Shown here: piece after piece, positions 1-8,678 of the stretch
How positions within the stretch are numbered: the first letter of the stretch is position 1
Layout of the letters: each line of letters begins with the position of its first letter
NCBI RefSeq assembly: GCF_016587355.1
Contig: NZ_BNJF01000001.1
Span: 620,001-684,000, forward strand
Direction of reading: 5' to 3'
Origin: Ktedonospora formicarum
GTDB taxonomy: Bacteria; Chloroflexota; Ktedonobacteria; Ktedonobacterales; Ktedonobacteraceae
DNA: 64,000 nucleotides
Translations under genes and position numbers: made by a program
The notes under the pieces: model-generated
Told to the model about the DNA's origin: nothing
The model's database searches: none
The model's input: the letters and a program-made list of their open reading frames with translations, nothing else

Positions 1-354
1 GCGGCTCTTGCTAGCAAACACCACACGATAGATTTGCGCATACTCTACGAAATGCTCAAAGAACTGCACCCAGGCTTCCGGCAAGGCTTCCGTTTCATCT
101 CCGCTCTTGTGAATACGAGGCGAGGCATCAATATTGCGCATCATGGTATGGACAGATTCATCAAAGAGTTGTTCAACCAGGTCATATTTATCCTGATAAT
201 AGCGATAGAATCCGGCTCGACTCACCATAGCGCGTTCAGCTATCTCTCCCACAGTAAGAGCATCAAAACCACGCTCCTTGAGGAGATCGATCAGGGCAGT
301 TCGCAGAAGCGTCCGTGTGCGTTTCGTGCGTAAATTGCTAGCAGATTGAGTCAT
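1..354 (-). CDS. TetR-family transcriptional regulator (partial, C-terminus off the left edge)
   Basis: This is the N-terminal 118 residues of a DNA-binding repressor; the reading frame is still open at base 1. The first ~60 residues hold a TetR helix-turn-helix with the typical sequence VGEIAERAMVSRAGFYRYY, followed by the start of the ligand-binding helical domain. The ATG at 354 is preceded by AAGGAAG at a normal distance. The gene is divergent from the nitroreductase at 529, with 174 bases between the two starts. That is the usual arrangement for a TetR repressor controlling a neighbouring redox or detoxification gene. The ligand cannot be read from the sequence. Confidence 0.88.
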   Translation of the reverse strand, partial: MTQSASNLRTKRTRTLLRTALIDLLKERGFDALTVGEIAERAMVSRAGFYRYYQDKYDLVEQLFDESVHTMMRNIDASPRIHKSGDETEALPEAWVQFFEHFVEYAQIYRVVFASKSR

Positions 355-366
355 TTCGCCTTCCTT

Positions 367-380
367 GTCTCAGCTAAGAC
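367..380. promoter_or_regulatory. candidate TetR operator (imperfect palindrome)
   Basis: The 14-base sequence GTCTCAGCTAAGAC matches its own reverse complement at 12 of 14 positions. It starts 13 bases upstream of the TetR start codon, in the divergent spacer shared with the nitroreductase gene. Its position suits autoregulation of the repressor. This is an inference from symmetry and position only. Confidence 0.4.
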
Positions 381-528
381 ATTTCATCACGACTGTTTCT
401 TGTCTCTCACCAGTAGTCAGTCTACACTACGAATAAGGCTTAACTTAACGAAATAAGGCAGTAGATCACCGCCTTGTTTATCCTGTCATAGATCAGTATC
501 ACTGTCAACAATAGAAAGGTGGGCGTTT

Positions 529-1179
529 ATGCCTCAACTTAATCTCACCACTGACGAACTACTCACGACGACACGCACGGTACGCAGACGCCTGGACTTG
601 ACGCGCCCGGTAGAAGCAGAAGTTATCGCCGAATGCCTCCAACTCGCGGTCCAGGCACCGACCGCAGGGGTTGGACAGAACTGGCACTTTCTCGTTATCA
701 CCGACCCGACCCAGCGTAAGGCCCTGGCGGACCTCTATCGCAAAGGATGGGAAACCAATAAAGCATTCATAGAAGAACATACCGCCGCTGCTCTCGCCGG
801 GGATCAGGCTGCGATGTATACCAGAGTAGGCGCTTCGGCACTCTACTTGCTTGACCATCTACATGAGGTTCCTGTACATGTCATTCCTTGCATTGAGGGC
901 CGCATCAAAGATGCGCCCGTCATCCAGCAAGCAGGTCAGTGGGGTTCGATCATGCCCGCGACCTGGAGCTTTATGTTAGCCGCACGTTCACGGGGTCTGG
1001 GCACATCATTGACAAGCTATCATCTCTTCTTTGAGCGAGAAGCAGCCGATGTGCTAGGTATTCCCTACGAGCGGATTATGCAAACGGCACTCATTCCCGT
1101 TGCCTACGCGCTAGGAGATACCTTCAAACCAGCTACACGCAAGCCCTTAGATGAAGTGATCCATTGGAATCGCTGGTAA
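529..1179 (+). CDS. nitroreductase-family protein (FMN-dependent oxidoreductase)
   Basis: This 216-residue protein is expected to be a flavoprotein that reduces nitro compounds, quinones or similar substrates with NAD(P)H, acting as a cytoplasmic dimer. The N-terminal region RTVRRRLDL corresponds to the family's FMN-phosphate-binding Arg segment. APTAGVGQNWHFLVI (around residues 43-57) is the usual flavin-contacting AP-x-G-x-N-x-Q-x-W/F stretch. The C-terminal part (GSIMPATWSFMLAARSRGLGTSLTS, split here across residues about 143-167) is the conserved core helix of the family. The ATG at 529 follows AAAGGTGG. It is divergent from the TetR gene at 1-354, which probably controls it. The physiological substrate is unknown. 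Confidence 0.85.
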   Translation: MPQLNLTTDELLTTTRTVRRRLDLTRPVEAEVIAECLQLAVQAPTAGVGQNWHFLVITDPTQRKALADLYRKGWETNKAFIEEHTAAALAGDQAAMYTRVGASALYLLDHLHEVPVHVIPCIEGRIKDAPVIQQAGQWGSIMPATWSFMLAARSRGLGTSLTSYHLFFEREAADVLGIPYERIMQTALIPVAYALGDTFKPATRKPLDEVIHWNRW

Positions 1180-1259
1180 GAAGAAGCAACACAGAAGAGA
1201 GTTTTCGCTCGTCGCGAGTCTACCCGTACATCTGGCGCTCCCAACGACCATCCCAAGAT

Positions 1260-1301
1260 CTGGCATCAAAGTCATTGCATTATGCATGGCTTTGATGCCA
1301 G
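1260..1301. terminator. hairpin between convergent genes
   Basis: A 12-base perfect inverted repeat, CTGGCATCAAAG at 1260-1271 and CTTTGATGCCAG at 1290-1301, encloses a smaller TGCAT/ATGCA stem. It lies between the nitroreductase stop (+) and the stop of the next gene (-). There is no T-tract on either side, so if it ends transcription it is not a canonical intrinsic terminator. Confidence 0.45.
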
Positions 1302-1338
1302 GTTTGCCGCCGGGATCGTTCACAAATGGCGCATCCCA

Positions 1339-2217
1339 TCAGGGACGAGGCAGACCCATCGGGTTTGGCATAGGGATGCCCCCTTGTTCGATAATACTGA
1401 TACTCAGCGGGCGCACCAGTTCGAGCAGGCGCTTACTGCGCTCCTCGCCAAGATGTTGCCAGGGAGGAAGGGCCAGAAAATCCGTCCTCTTCTCTATTTC
1501 ACTATGGAGAGTCTTTCCGCTCACGGTTATCTGTCCTTCGTTATCGAGAAGACCCTTCCGCTGCATCGACTGTATGGCGGCTTGCCACTCCTCCTCGTTC
1601 CAACCACGACTTGGCAGTATCACCTCTTTTGTCACATTCCCCATCCCAACCTGAAGGACATGCGCTTCGCAGCCATCTATGCCTTCGCCCAGCAAGGCCG
1701 CCACATGCCCATCACCACGGAACTCTCGCAACAAGGTCGCGGCGTGCCAGAGCACGAGGTGTGATTCCTGGGGCCAGGGCAGGGCCGCGTAGGTGGCATA
1801 CAGCGCGCGCCCAACCACGGAGCAGCCGCGCGTCGCCTCTCGCGCTAGTTCAGCCGCTTCAGCGACTTCTTGCGAGCCCATACGCTCCCCCAGGAGGCGG
1901 CGCAGAGCGGCATCAGCCGCGCTTAGACGCACCTGGATAACACGCTCAGGGGTAGAGAAGCTCCAGGCATCAGGCAGGGCGCGACCAATCATACGTGGAT
2001 GAAAATTATAGAACGTCGCGGTCACAACTTCAACGGGAACAGCACCCAGAGGTGCCGAGCGCGAGGCAAAATATCCCATCCAGTAGCCCTTTAGACCCGC
2101 CTGAGTGTAAGCCTGACGTGCCTCCGGCGCGAAGTAGATCAGGGCATGGCATGGTTCGAGCGTACTCCAGGCTGTACGCGCAAATGAGAGTTGCGATTGA
2201 TCATTCATGAAGTGCAA
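1339..2217 (-). CDS. SCO6745-like protein (HTH-fold family of unknown function)
   Basis: This 292-residue protein resembles the SCO6745 family common in actinobacteria. It shows the characteristic opening with a WSTLEPCHALIYFAPEA motif, then a GLKGYWMGYFASRSAPLG motif, then an FYNFHPRMIGRALPDAW motif. The C-terminal third (about residues 195-260, with EEEWQAAIQSMQRKGLL) looks like a winged-helix module. The molecular function of the family is not established. The start is chosen as TTG at 2217 because GGAGG lies 8 bases upstream. The ATG at 2208 is too far from that site (17 bases), and the ATG at 2238 lies upstream of it. It converges with the nitroreductase and stands alone. Confidence 0.72.
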   Translation of the reverse strand: MHFMNDQSQLSFARTAWSTLEPCHALIYFAPEARQAYTQAGLKGYWMGYFASRSAPLGAVPVEVVTATFYNFHPRMIGRALPDAWSFSTPERVIQVRLSAADAALRRLLGERMGSQEVAEAAELAREATRGCSVVGRALYATYAALPWPQESHLVLWHAATLLREFRGDGHVAALLGEGIDGCEAHVLQVGMGNVTKEVILPSRGWNEEEWQAAIQSMQRKGLLDNEGQITVSGKTLHSEIEKRTDFLALPPWQHLGEERSKRLLELVRPLSISIIEQGGIPMPNPMGLPRP

Positions 2218-2570
2218 TGCTATTACCTCCGTTGGCAATAAACGACAATGAGTCTACTTGATACTTTTTTGTCGTACACGCGCATATGACACAGTAGCAA
2301 ATATCTCCATAACCAGTTGTAGTCTACACAGAAACAAGATGTCAAGCATAATAAATTGTAAAACCAGGATCGTTCACAACCGCTCGCCTGAGCCACATAG
2401 CGACGACACACATTAAAAGTATATTTATATCATCAATTCTACTAATTTATTATTATCTACTTGATTATTCGATAGTATTATGTTAAAATACTAATATGCC
2501 TTTATAATAGCTTACAGTGTGCATAGTGTAGACATCACCATTCTGACCCCAATTCAGGAGGATGTATCCT
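2218..2570. other. AT-rich intergenic region, divergent promoters
   Basis: The region is non-coding and separates the SCO6745-like gene (-) from the AAA ATPase gene (+). It becomes very AT-rich between about 2420 and 2510, which contrasts with the GC-richer coding flanks and fits a promoter zone. No other gene or RNA is apparent. Confidence 0.5.
2473..2508 (+). promoter_or_regulatory. candidate promoter and operator of the AAA ATPase gene
   Basis: A TATAAT hexamer at 2503-2508 lies 62 bases before the start codon at 2571. Immediately upstream is the inverted repeat TAGTATT (2473-2479) / AATACTA (2487-2493) with a 7-base spacer, where a repressor could overlap the -35 region. The -35 hexamer itself is poor. 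This is an inference from sequence pattern. Confidence 0.35.
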
Positions 2571-3893
2571 ATGTCCGAGGCTCACGACGATCTCATTGCC
2601 CGCCCCTATATGCCCATCTCCACACTTCAAGAACTTGACCAGGACACCTCTCACGTCCTCACAGAGGGTATCGCTCCCATTGCCAACCTGATCCCCATTG
2701 GTCTCTCACTCCTTACCGGCGAGGAGTTCAGTGGTAAAACTTCTCTCGCGCTACAACTGGGGCTCCATATTGCCACTGGTACACCTCCCTTTGAGGCAAC
2801 GGGGGCGCTCGCGCGGCACTTTGACACCCCCTTCGGCAACAAAGCGCTCTACCTCGCGCTTGGCAGTTCCGCCCTGCATATCCACACCCTGCAAAACCGC
2901 TTGAGCACGCCATCCTCACCCACAGGCAAGCCAAACAGGCTCCTGGTCAAAAATACCTGGGCTCATTTGAATATGGAGAACGGACTACAGCATCTGCATG
3001 ATCATCTGCTAGGCGCTCCCAACACACGCCTGATTGTGCTGGATGACCTGCCCAGTCTACGCCGTCTCTTCCGTGGCAATGACCGTGACCTCTTCTTTAT
3101 CCTGCGCCGCTTCGCGGAGCAACACAATATCGCGATCCTGATTATGCAGACAGCGAAGCGTTCAACATCACTGAGCGCTCTCGTAGACACACATCTCCAC
3201 CTCAAACGCCTTTCCATCGATAGCTACGCTCGCCTTGAGGTATCAGGCCGCTATACACGCGCCGCTACGCACCTGCTCTACTGTCCATCCGACCGTATTC
3301 AATATCGCTTCGCGACTATGCGCGAGCGTGTGGCACTGGAGACGATAAGCGCGCACAAGATCATCTCGACCGAGCGCCTTCTGATCCTGCATCTGATGCG
3401 TGACTGCGCGCTCAATCTAACCCCCAAACAGATCGCGACTGTGCTGGACCTGGACTATGATTGTGTGCGACACATCCTCTCCAAGATGGTGCGCGCCAAT
3501 CTGCTCCTGCTCACCCAGCGCGGGCACTATGCCATTCACCCCTTCATCCAACCACTGCTTGACGCCATCCTCGATCAGGATACCTTCCTAACCTCCTTCA
3601 TATATGCCCCCATCCCTGAAGATGATCTTGCCGATCCCCTACCCGACGAGGCTCCCAGTCCGCATGATACGTCATCCAATTCCGCGACTGTTCACAATCC
3701 ACATCCCACGCCAACAAACTCGGCAAGCCCCCACACACCCAATTCCGCAACCGTTCACAATCCTTCCACACAAACGCACCAGCCCACGCTCCCCGTTGTC
3801 GGACCTGAACACCCCGAACGTGGCAACGTTCACCATCACCAGCGAAATGATCATTTCGATCCCCACAACCCATATCGCTCACAATCCGCCTGA
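2571..3893 (+). CDS. RepA/RecA-like AAA family ATPase with winged-helix tail
   Basis: This 440-residue protein has an AAA_25/RepA-type P-loop domain. The Walker A box GEEFSGKT is at about residues 50-57 and the Walker B segment LIVLDDL has its Asp pair at about 158-159. A winged helix follows (LTPKQIATVLDLDYDCVRHILSK, about residues 278-300), then a low-complexity Pro/Asn/His tail of about 75 residues in which NSATVHNP occurs twice. Related ATPases occur in plasmid replication, integrative elements and bacterial regulators, so a DNA-linked ATPase is likely but the role is open. The start is the ATG at 2571, because AGGAGG is 9 bases upstream. The in-frame ATG at 2562 directly abuts AGGAGG and cannot use it. 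No phage or plasmid genes lie next to it. Confidence 0.75.
   Translation: MSEAHDDLIARPYMPISTLQELDQDTSHVLTEGIAPIANLIPIGLSLLTGEEFSGKTSLALQLGLHIATGTPPFEATGALARHFDTPFGNKALYLALGSSALHIHTLQNRLSTPSSPTGKPNRLLVKNTWAHLNMENGLQHLHDHLLGAPNTRLIVLDDLPSLRRLFRGNDRDLFFILRRFAEQHNIAILIMQTAKRSTSLSALVDTHLHLKRLSIDSYARLEVSGRYTRAATHLLYCPSDRIQYRFATMRERVALETISAHKIISTERLLILHLMRDCALNLTPKQIATVLDLDYDCVRHILSKMVRANLLLLTQRGHYAIHPFIQPLLDAILDQDTFLTSFIYAPIPEDDLADPLPDEAPSPHDTSSNSATVHNPHPTPTNSASPHTPNSATVHNPSTQTHQPTLPVVGPEHPERGNVHHHQRNDHFDPHNPYRSQSA
3678..3763 (+). repeat. repeated 23-base unit in the AAA ATPase tail
   Basis: Two near-identical 23-base units (3678-3700 and 3741-3763, sharing AATTCCGC and GTTCACAATCC) encode the duplicated NSATVHNP peptide. 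A partial CACAATCCGC match recurs near 3880. This is expansion of a disordered tail rather than a domain. Confidence 0.6.
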
Positions 3894-4079
3894 CACAGCG
3901 GTCGCATCTCAAAGTAGCTTGCCACAATAAGCCTGAATATCAACAAAGGGGCAAAACGGATGCGAATATGAGCGCGACTCCGTTGGAAGAAAGCGTATAC
4001 GTTGTACTTCCTCTCATTACGTGCCACAATATCCACATCATCGATATTGTCCATTCACGTTCATAAGAGAGAAACGTAC

Positions 4080-5047
4080 ATGTTGCAAACAGAACAGCGC
4101 ACTCTGGGGGCTTCCGATATCGCGCTCCCAGCCCTGGGTATTGGCACCTGGAGTTGGGGCGACACGGCCTTCTGGAACTACGGGCAAGACTATACCCAGG
4201 ACGACATCGTAAAAGCGTATAAAGCCTGTCTCGATGCCGGGCTAAACTTCTTCGACACCGCCGAGATCTACGGTCAGGGCGCGTCTGAACGTATCCTGGG
4301 CGACTGTATGCGCGAAGTTGGAGAGCCCATCGTGATCGCGACCAAGTTCGCACCCCTTCCCTTGCGCCTCTCCGCCCGAACTTTGTTCCAGGCCTTAGAC
4401 GACTCCCTTGAACGGCTCGGCGTTGAGCATATCGACCTGTATCAGATTCACTGGCCCTACACATTTATTCAGATGAACGCACTGATGGATGCCCTGGCGG
4501 AGGTGGTGCGCAAAGGGAAAGTGCGCGCCGTTGGAGTAAGCAACTATAGCGCGAACCAGATGCGCAAGGCCCATGCCAGGCTCGCGCGTCACGATATCCC
4601 CCTGGTCTCCAATCAGGTTCACTATAGCCTCCTACATCGCCATCCGGAATCCAATGGCGTGCTCGACGCCTGCCGCGAGCTAAACATAACGCTCATCGCC
4701 TACAGTCCGCTCGAGCAAGGACTTCTCACTGGCAAATATAGCGTCAACGCGGAAACCATACCGACCATTCGCGGACCGCGCCGCCTCTCACCCGCCTTCA
4801 GTCTCAGGCAAAGGCGCAAGATGGAACCACTGCTGGGGTACTCGTCCAGATAGCTCAGGTTCATGGCAAGACGAGCGGGCAGGTAGCCTTGAACTGGCTT
4901 ACCATGAGAGATGAGCATGTTATTCCCATTCCGGGTGCCAAGAATGTCCGGCAAGCCCAGGAGAACGCAGGCGCGCTCGGCTGGGCTCTCACTACCGAAG
5001 AGTTTGAGCGCATCGATGAGGCGGCTCGCCCCTGGCTTCCGCGCTAA
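4080..5047 (+). pseudogene. aldo/keto reductase, broken by a one-base deletion
   Basis: The intact product would be a cytoplasmic NADP-dependent aldo/keto reductase of about 322 residues, a TIM barrel reducing aldehydes or ketones. The catalytic tetrad is visible: Asp59 and Tyr64 (DTAEIYG), Lys89 (IATKFAP) and His124 (YQIHWP). The frame runs from ATG 4080 to a stop at 4853, giving only 257 residues. The family's C-terminus, with QVHGKTSGQVALNWL and the nucleotide-binding IPIPGAKN segment, continues in another frame to the stop at 5047. Adding one G in the GGGG run at 4836-4839 restores the reading ...LLGVLVQIAQVHG... This is either a sequencing undercall or a genuine frameshift. Without the tail, cofactor binding would be lost. 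Confidence 0.85.
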
Positions 5048-5106
5048 GCGTACAGCAGGCTTGCCGCTCTCTATATGTAGGCGCAGGCGGAAGCACTGCG
5101 CCAGGC

Positions 5107-6318
5107 TCACTTGGACCTCGAAACCAGAAATGGCACACAGATGCCGAACGCGACAAGGCCCAGACCAAGGCCCAGGCCCACCCGGTCCAGGCCCAGGTCG
5201 CCCAGGTGACCAATCAACGGATCAAAGCCACCCTTCGCCAGCGCGCCAGTCAGTCCCAGCGTTGAGAGGGTAGTGGCGCGCGCGACATCTGGAATACGCC
5301 TGTTCAGTTCTTGCTCAATCACAGGCTCTTGCCAGGCAGAGAAGGCAACGATTCCCATCACCAGGAATACAACCAGTATGATTGAGGAAACCCAGGGCAG
5401 AAACACATAACAAAGACCCGGCACAAGGCATGAGCATAAGAGCACGAAGCGAGTTCCCAGGCGACGCTGAAGTATAGGCAGGCGCAACAAAAGCAGAAGT
5501 TGCGCCCCCATAGCCAGCGCCGTCAGCGGCCCAAACCAGAGCACAGGGATACCAGCACGCTCAAAAAAGGGCTGATTATACCAGAAGATAGCATTCGTCA
5601 TGGCGAAGCCCAGCGCACGAAAGACGCTCAGAAAGACCGTTCGAGGCTGAGCGCGTATCAACTTTCCTACTCGGAGCGACATATCGCGCACGCGCGCATG
5701 CGCCTGCTCCTCCCGAAGCATCACAGGTCGCACGTAGTGGAACAGGCGCAACGTCGCGAAGCAGACCAGCAACGCCGGAAGCAGGCTCACCCAAACAGCG
5801 AGCGCGGGACTATACGCGCCAAGAAAGCTACCTGTGCAGAGGCCCAGAAAAAAGCCCGCGCTCGACGCGCTCGTCAACAGGGTAAAAGTCTCGCCTCCGC
5901 GCTCTTCCCGCTGCTCAGGAGGCAGCGAAGCATAGACAAGCCCACTCTCACAACCCGAAATTGAGGCAATGGCGAACCCACCGAGCACATTAGAGAGGGC
6001 GAAAAGCCAGAAGCCATGCGCCAGAGCGAAGATGAGTATACCCACAAAACCTACGCAGCGCCCAATCAGCATCATACGCGCGTACCCGATACGCTCCGCC
6101 CAGAGGCTCGTAGGGATATCGACCAGCCAGATAGACCATGACAGAATCGACTCCATGAGAAACATCTCAGTGAAGTTGAGCCCACGCTGCTGCTGAAAGA
6201 AGACAATCGTAGTGGAGTAGAAGAAGAGGTCCCCCAAAAAGCGCGCGATTACCAGCCAGCGGAGAGCGGGAATGCGCAACAGATCGCGCGAAGGGAGCAA
6301 GCGCCAGAAAAAAGACAT
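5107..6318 (-). CDS. MFS transporter
   Basis: This 403-residue integral membrane protein has about 12 hydrophobic segments and the Arg/Glu-rich loops typical of the major facilitator superfamily. Examples are the loop WAERIGYARMMLIGRCVG after the second helix and the second-half loop RRLGTRFVLLCSCLVPG. It probably exports or imports a small molecule; the sequence does not show which. The ATG at 6318 follows AGGAG at about 10 bases. Its 3' end lies 60 bases from the aldo/keto reductase stop on the other strand, so the two genes converge. Confidence 0.85.
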   Translation of the reverse strand: MSFFWRLLPSRDLLRIPALRWLVIARFLGDLFFYSTTIVFFQQQRGLNFTEMFLMESILSWSIWLVDIPTSLWAERIGYARMMLIGRCVGFVGILIFALAHGFWLFALSNVLGGFAIASISGCESGLVYASLPPEQREERGGETFTLLTSASSAGFFLGLCTGSFLGAYSPALAVWVSLLPALLVCFATLRLFHYVRPVMLREEQAHARVRDMSLRVGKLIRAQPRTVFLSVFRALGFAMTNAIFWYNQPFFERAGIPVLWFGPLTALAMGAQLLLLLRLPILQRRLGTRFVLLCSCLVPGLCYVFLPWVSSIILVVFLVMGIVAFSAWQEPVIEQELNRRIPDVARATTLSTLGLTGALAKGGFDPLIGHLGDLGLDRVGLGLGLGLVAFGICVPFLVSRSK

Positions 6319-6963
6319 GGTAAAACACTCCTGATCTCAAAGAAGAACATCCATAACACTACCAATACAGGTTCTTCTTCGTCAGGAGGTCCACGCCCTC
6401 TTCTGACCAGCGGGGAAGGATATTAGACAGGGTGAGGTTGGAAGCGAACGCGATCCCTCAAATGCACTCTTCCTTCTCAATGAGCACGTGAGCCATCATG
6501 CAGCTATAGATCCTCTCGCGCCTCTTTATAAACGATAGCGTACCATATGTATCAGTATACGTTCAAGGTAACACAAACAAGCCTTACCATAACAGTCATT
6601 GCATCTTTGCCTGTTACAGCACGGCATCGTTGTCATATACTAGAACTCAGCAATAACAGGAAAGGGAAAAGGCGTGAGTAGAAATGTAAAAGATAAGCAT
6701 CTCAAGCATGATTAAGCCTCCCGCCACATTCTCTTCAATTTGATGGTATAGTTAAGCATACTATCCGATACTTCCACACATTGAGTGCCAGTGGATCATG
6801 AGAGGCACATTTCCCTCTCAGGTCCACCACTATATGTATGATGCACTTTTAAAATGGAATCAACGCATCCCCTCCCACGGTAAACCCCGTATGTTGCCGC
6901 GTCGCTTCAGTAGCGGCGGCGCCCATCGTCGAAATATATATTTCTATGAATGAGGAGAATGCT
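6319..6963. other. long non-coding spacer before the amino-acid permease
   Basis: This 645-base stretch has no convincing open reading frame or RNA gene. It holds the divergent promoters of the MFS gene (-) and the permease (+). Its last 175 bases contain two inverted repeats, annotated separately at 6791-6920. Confidence 0.5.
6791..6920 (+). promoter_or_regulatory. structured region upstream of the permease gene
   Basis: Two hairpins can form. The first is GTGGA + GAGAGG (6791-6805) with CCTCTC + TCCAC (6814-6827), separated by internal loops. The second is GCCGC..CGCT (6896-6906) with AGCGGCGGC (6912-6920). They lie 44-173 bases before the permease start and could be part of a leader RNA or protein-binding sites. 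No known riboswitch consensus was recognised. Confidence 0.3.
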
Positions 6964-8370
6964 ATGAGTGATGTACCCATCCAACAGCCAGCAGATGATG
7001 AGAGAGTTTCATCGCTGCGGCAAAACACCCTCGGGTTGCGTCATGCCATCATTATTTCGGTCGCGGTCATGTCGCCTGCCGCCTCTATCTTCTTTAACAC
7101 CATTCCCCAGGCGGGTCTGGTAGGCGCGGCGATTCCTCTTTGCTACCTCATCGGCTTTCTGATCGCGCTCCTGGTCGCGAACCAGTATAGCGAGTTTTCG
7201 CGGGAAATCCCCTCCAGCGGCTCAGCCTATACCTTTGTAACCGAGGGCCTTGGCCCTATACCGGGCTTTCTCACAGCCTGGGTTGGTCTTGCCGCGATCA
7301 TCGTGGGAGTTCCCTACTCGTTTGTCCTGTTGGGCGCGAACCTGCAAACACTCGTCCAGCGCTGGTTCGGTCTCAACCTGCATTGGAGTTTCTGGTTTGT
7401 GCTGGCGATTGGACTGGCCTTTGCCATTTGCTATCTGGGTGTGCGCCAATCAATGAACATTGATTTCGCTTTTCTGGCCTTCGAGATAGGCATATGTCTT
7501 ATCCTGGCGGGGATAGTGCTCTTTCGCGTAGGCCAGCAGGGTGGTCTGACGCTCGTTCCCTTTACCCTGCAAACTATTCCCAGAGGCGGCGACATCACTG
7601 TAGGCATCGTATTAGCAACCCTGAGTTTTATTGGCTTTGAGACAGCAGCCACCCTTGGCGAAGAGACACGTAATCCACACCGCAATATTCCGCGCGCGGT
7701 CTTCGGCTCAATGATTGTCGTTGGCGTCTTCTATGTTCTGATGGCTTATGTGAGTACCGTAGGCTATGGCATCACCAACATGGCAACGGGATTCGCCAAC
7801 GATCCCGCGCCCTTTGATACTCTTGGGCGGCAGTATAGCGGACCAGTCCTGGCTGTGCTCATAGATATTGTGGGCCTGCTCTCCTTCTTTAGCGCGGCCC
7901 TGGCGATCATCAATGGTGGCGCGCGTATCCTCTATACCGTTGGTCGTGACGGGTTGCTTCCCCACTGGACGGCATGGCTCCACCCTGTACGCCAGAATCC
8001 TATCGGCTCAATCACTATGCTCTGCATCTTGGGCTTAATTGTTGGTATCCCATTAGGGCTTCTATTTACGCCGATCCAGGCATTTAGTTTCCTGGGTACA
8101 TTAGACGCGCTACTCATTCTGATTATCTATGCCCTGGTCGCGCTCGCCAGCATCGTCTTCTTCCTCCGCAAACGGCGAGAGCGCTTTCGCATTTTCCTGC
8201 ATGGCATCCTGCCAGGAGTGAGCCTGCTTATCATCCTGGGCATTCTCGGCGCGGTCGTCATCTCGCCATCACCGTGGCCCCTCAATCTGCTGCCATTTGT
8301 GCTCATAGCCTGGCTGCTTATCGGCGGCGGATTGATTTTCTTCCTGCGAGATAAATTAACGAATGCATAG
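6964..8370 (+). CDS. APC-family amino acid permease
   Basis: This 468-residue protein has about 12 transmembrane helices. The early part carries the APC superfamily consensus: LRHAIIISVAVMSPAASIF in helix 1, followed by FSREIPSSGSAYTFV, the conserved G-S-A-Y stretch. It should import an amino acid or related amine by ion-coupled symport; the substrate is not readable. The start is the ATG at 6964, because GAGGAG sits 6 bases upstream. The in-frame ATG at 6946 lacks a ribosome binding site. It appears to be transcribed alone. The strong hairpin just downstream has its T-run on the other strand and serves the convergent rpsU operon. Confidence 0.88.
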   Translation: MSDVPIQQPADDERVSSLRQNTLGLRHAIIISVAVMSPAASIFFNTIPQAGLVGAAIPLCYLIGFLIALLVANQYSEFSREIPSSGSAYTFVTEGLGPIPGFLTAWVGLAAIIVGVPYSFVLLGANLQTLVQRWFGLNLHWSFWFVLAIGLAFAICYLGVRQSMNIDFAFLAFEIGICLILAGIVLFRVGQQGGLTLVPFTLQTIPRGGDITVGIVLATLSFIGFETAATLGEETRNPHRNIPRAVFGSMIVVGVFYVLMAYVSTVGYGITNMATGFANDPAPFDTLGRQYSGPVLAVLIDIVGLLSFFSAALAIINGGARILYTVGRDGLLPHWTAWLHPVRQNPIGSITMLCILGLIVGIPLGLLFTPIQAFSFLGTLDALLILIIYALVALASIVFFLRKRRERFRIFLHGILPGVSLLIILGILGAVVISPSPWPLNLLPFVLIAWLLIGGGLIFFLRDKLTNA

Positions 8371-8388
8371 AAAAATGACATAAAAAAA

Positions 8389-8434
8389 CCTTCAGACCAA
8401 CCTGTAATATCTTTGGCACAGGTTGGTCTGAAGG
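8389..8434 (-). terminator. intrinsic terminator of the zinc-ribbon/rpsU operon
   Basis: Perfect 17-base arms (8389-8405 and 8418-8434, ending in the CCTTCAG/CTGAAGG pair) with a 12-base loop form a strong hairpin. On the minus strand it is followed directly by seven T residues. It lies 53 bases past the rpsU stop and 18 bases past the convergent permease stop, so it may work in both directions. Confidence 0.85.
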
Positions 8435-8487
8435 AAAGCCTATCGGCGCTCATAGAACCAGCAAGACTTATTGGAACACCGTCAAGA

Positions 8488-8673
8488 CTAGTAACGGGAG
8501 CGCTTCTGGCGGCGGCGCTGGGCCTCAGCCTTGCGCTTGCGACGCGCCTGGGGCGTCTCGTAGTGGCGGCGACGGCGTGCCTCGGCCAGAATGCCTGCAT
8601 TCTGTACGCTGCGACTGAACTGTTTTACCGCCACTTCAAATGGTCTGTCGGGATTTACAATAATCTGGGTCAT
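8488..8673 (-). CDS. rpsU: 30S ribosomal protein bS21
   Basis: This 61-residue, highly basic protein matches bS21. It has the N-terminal beta segment IIVNPDRPFEVAVKQFSRSV, then an Arg-rich helical tail containing EARRRRHYETP and RRKRKAEAQRRR. bS21 binds the 30S platform near the anti-Shine-Dalgarno region and assists initiation. The gene starts 5 bases after the stop of the zinc-ribbon gene, so the two are co-transcribed and probably translationally coupled. No strong separate Shine-Dalgarno sequence is visible. A strong terminator lies downstream. Confidence 0.92.
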   Translation of the reverse strand: MTQIIVNPDRPFEVAVKQFSRSVQNAGILAEARRRRHYETPQARRKRKAEAQRRRQKRSRY

Positions 8674-8678
8674 TAGCG

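Noticed and set aside
34..333. Open reading frame of 99 codons on the plus strand
   Set aside because: It is antisense to a clear TetR coding sequence and has no ribosome binding site.
1282..1764. 160-codon plus-strand frame
   Set aside because: It is antisense to the well-conserved SCO6745-like gene.
4836..4839. Programmed ribosomal frameshifting in the aldo/keto reductase
   Set aside because: There is no slippery heptamer and the family is not known to use it; a sequencing undercall or simple mutation explains it better.
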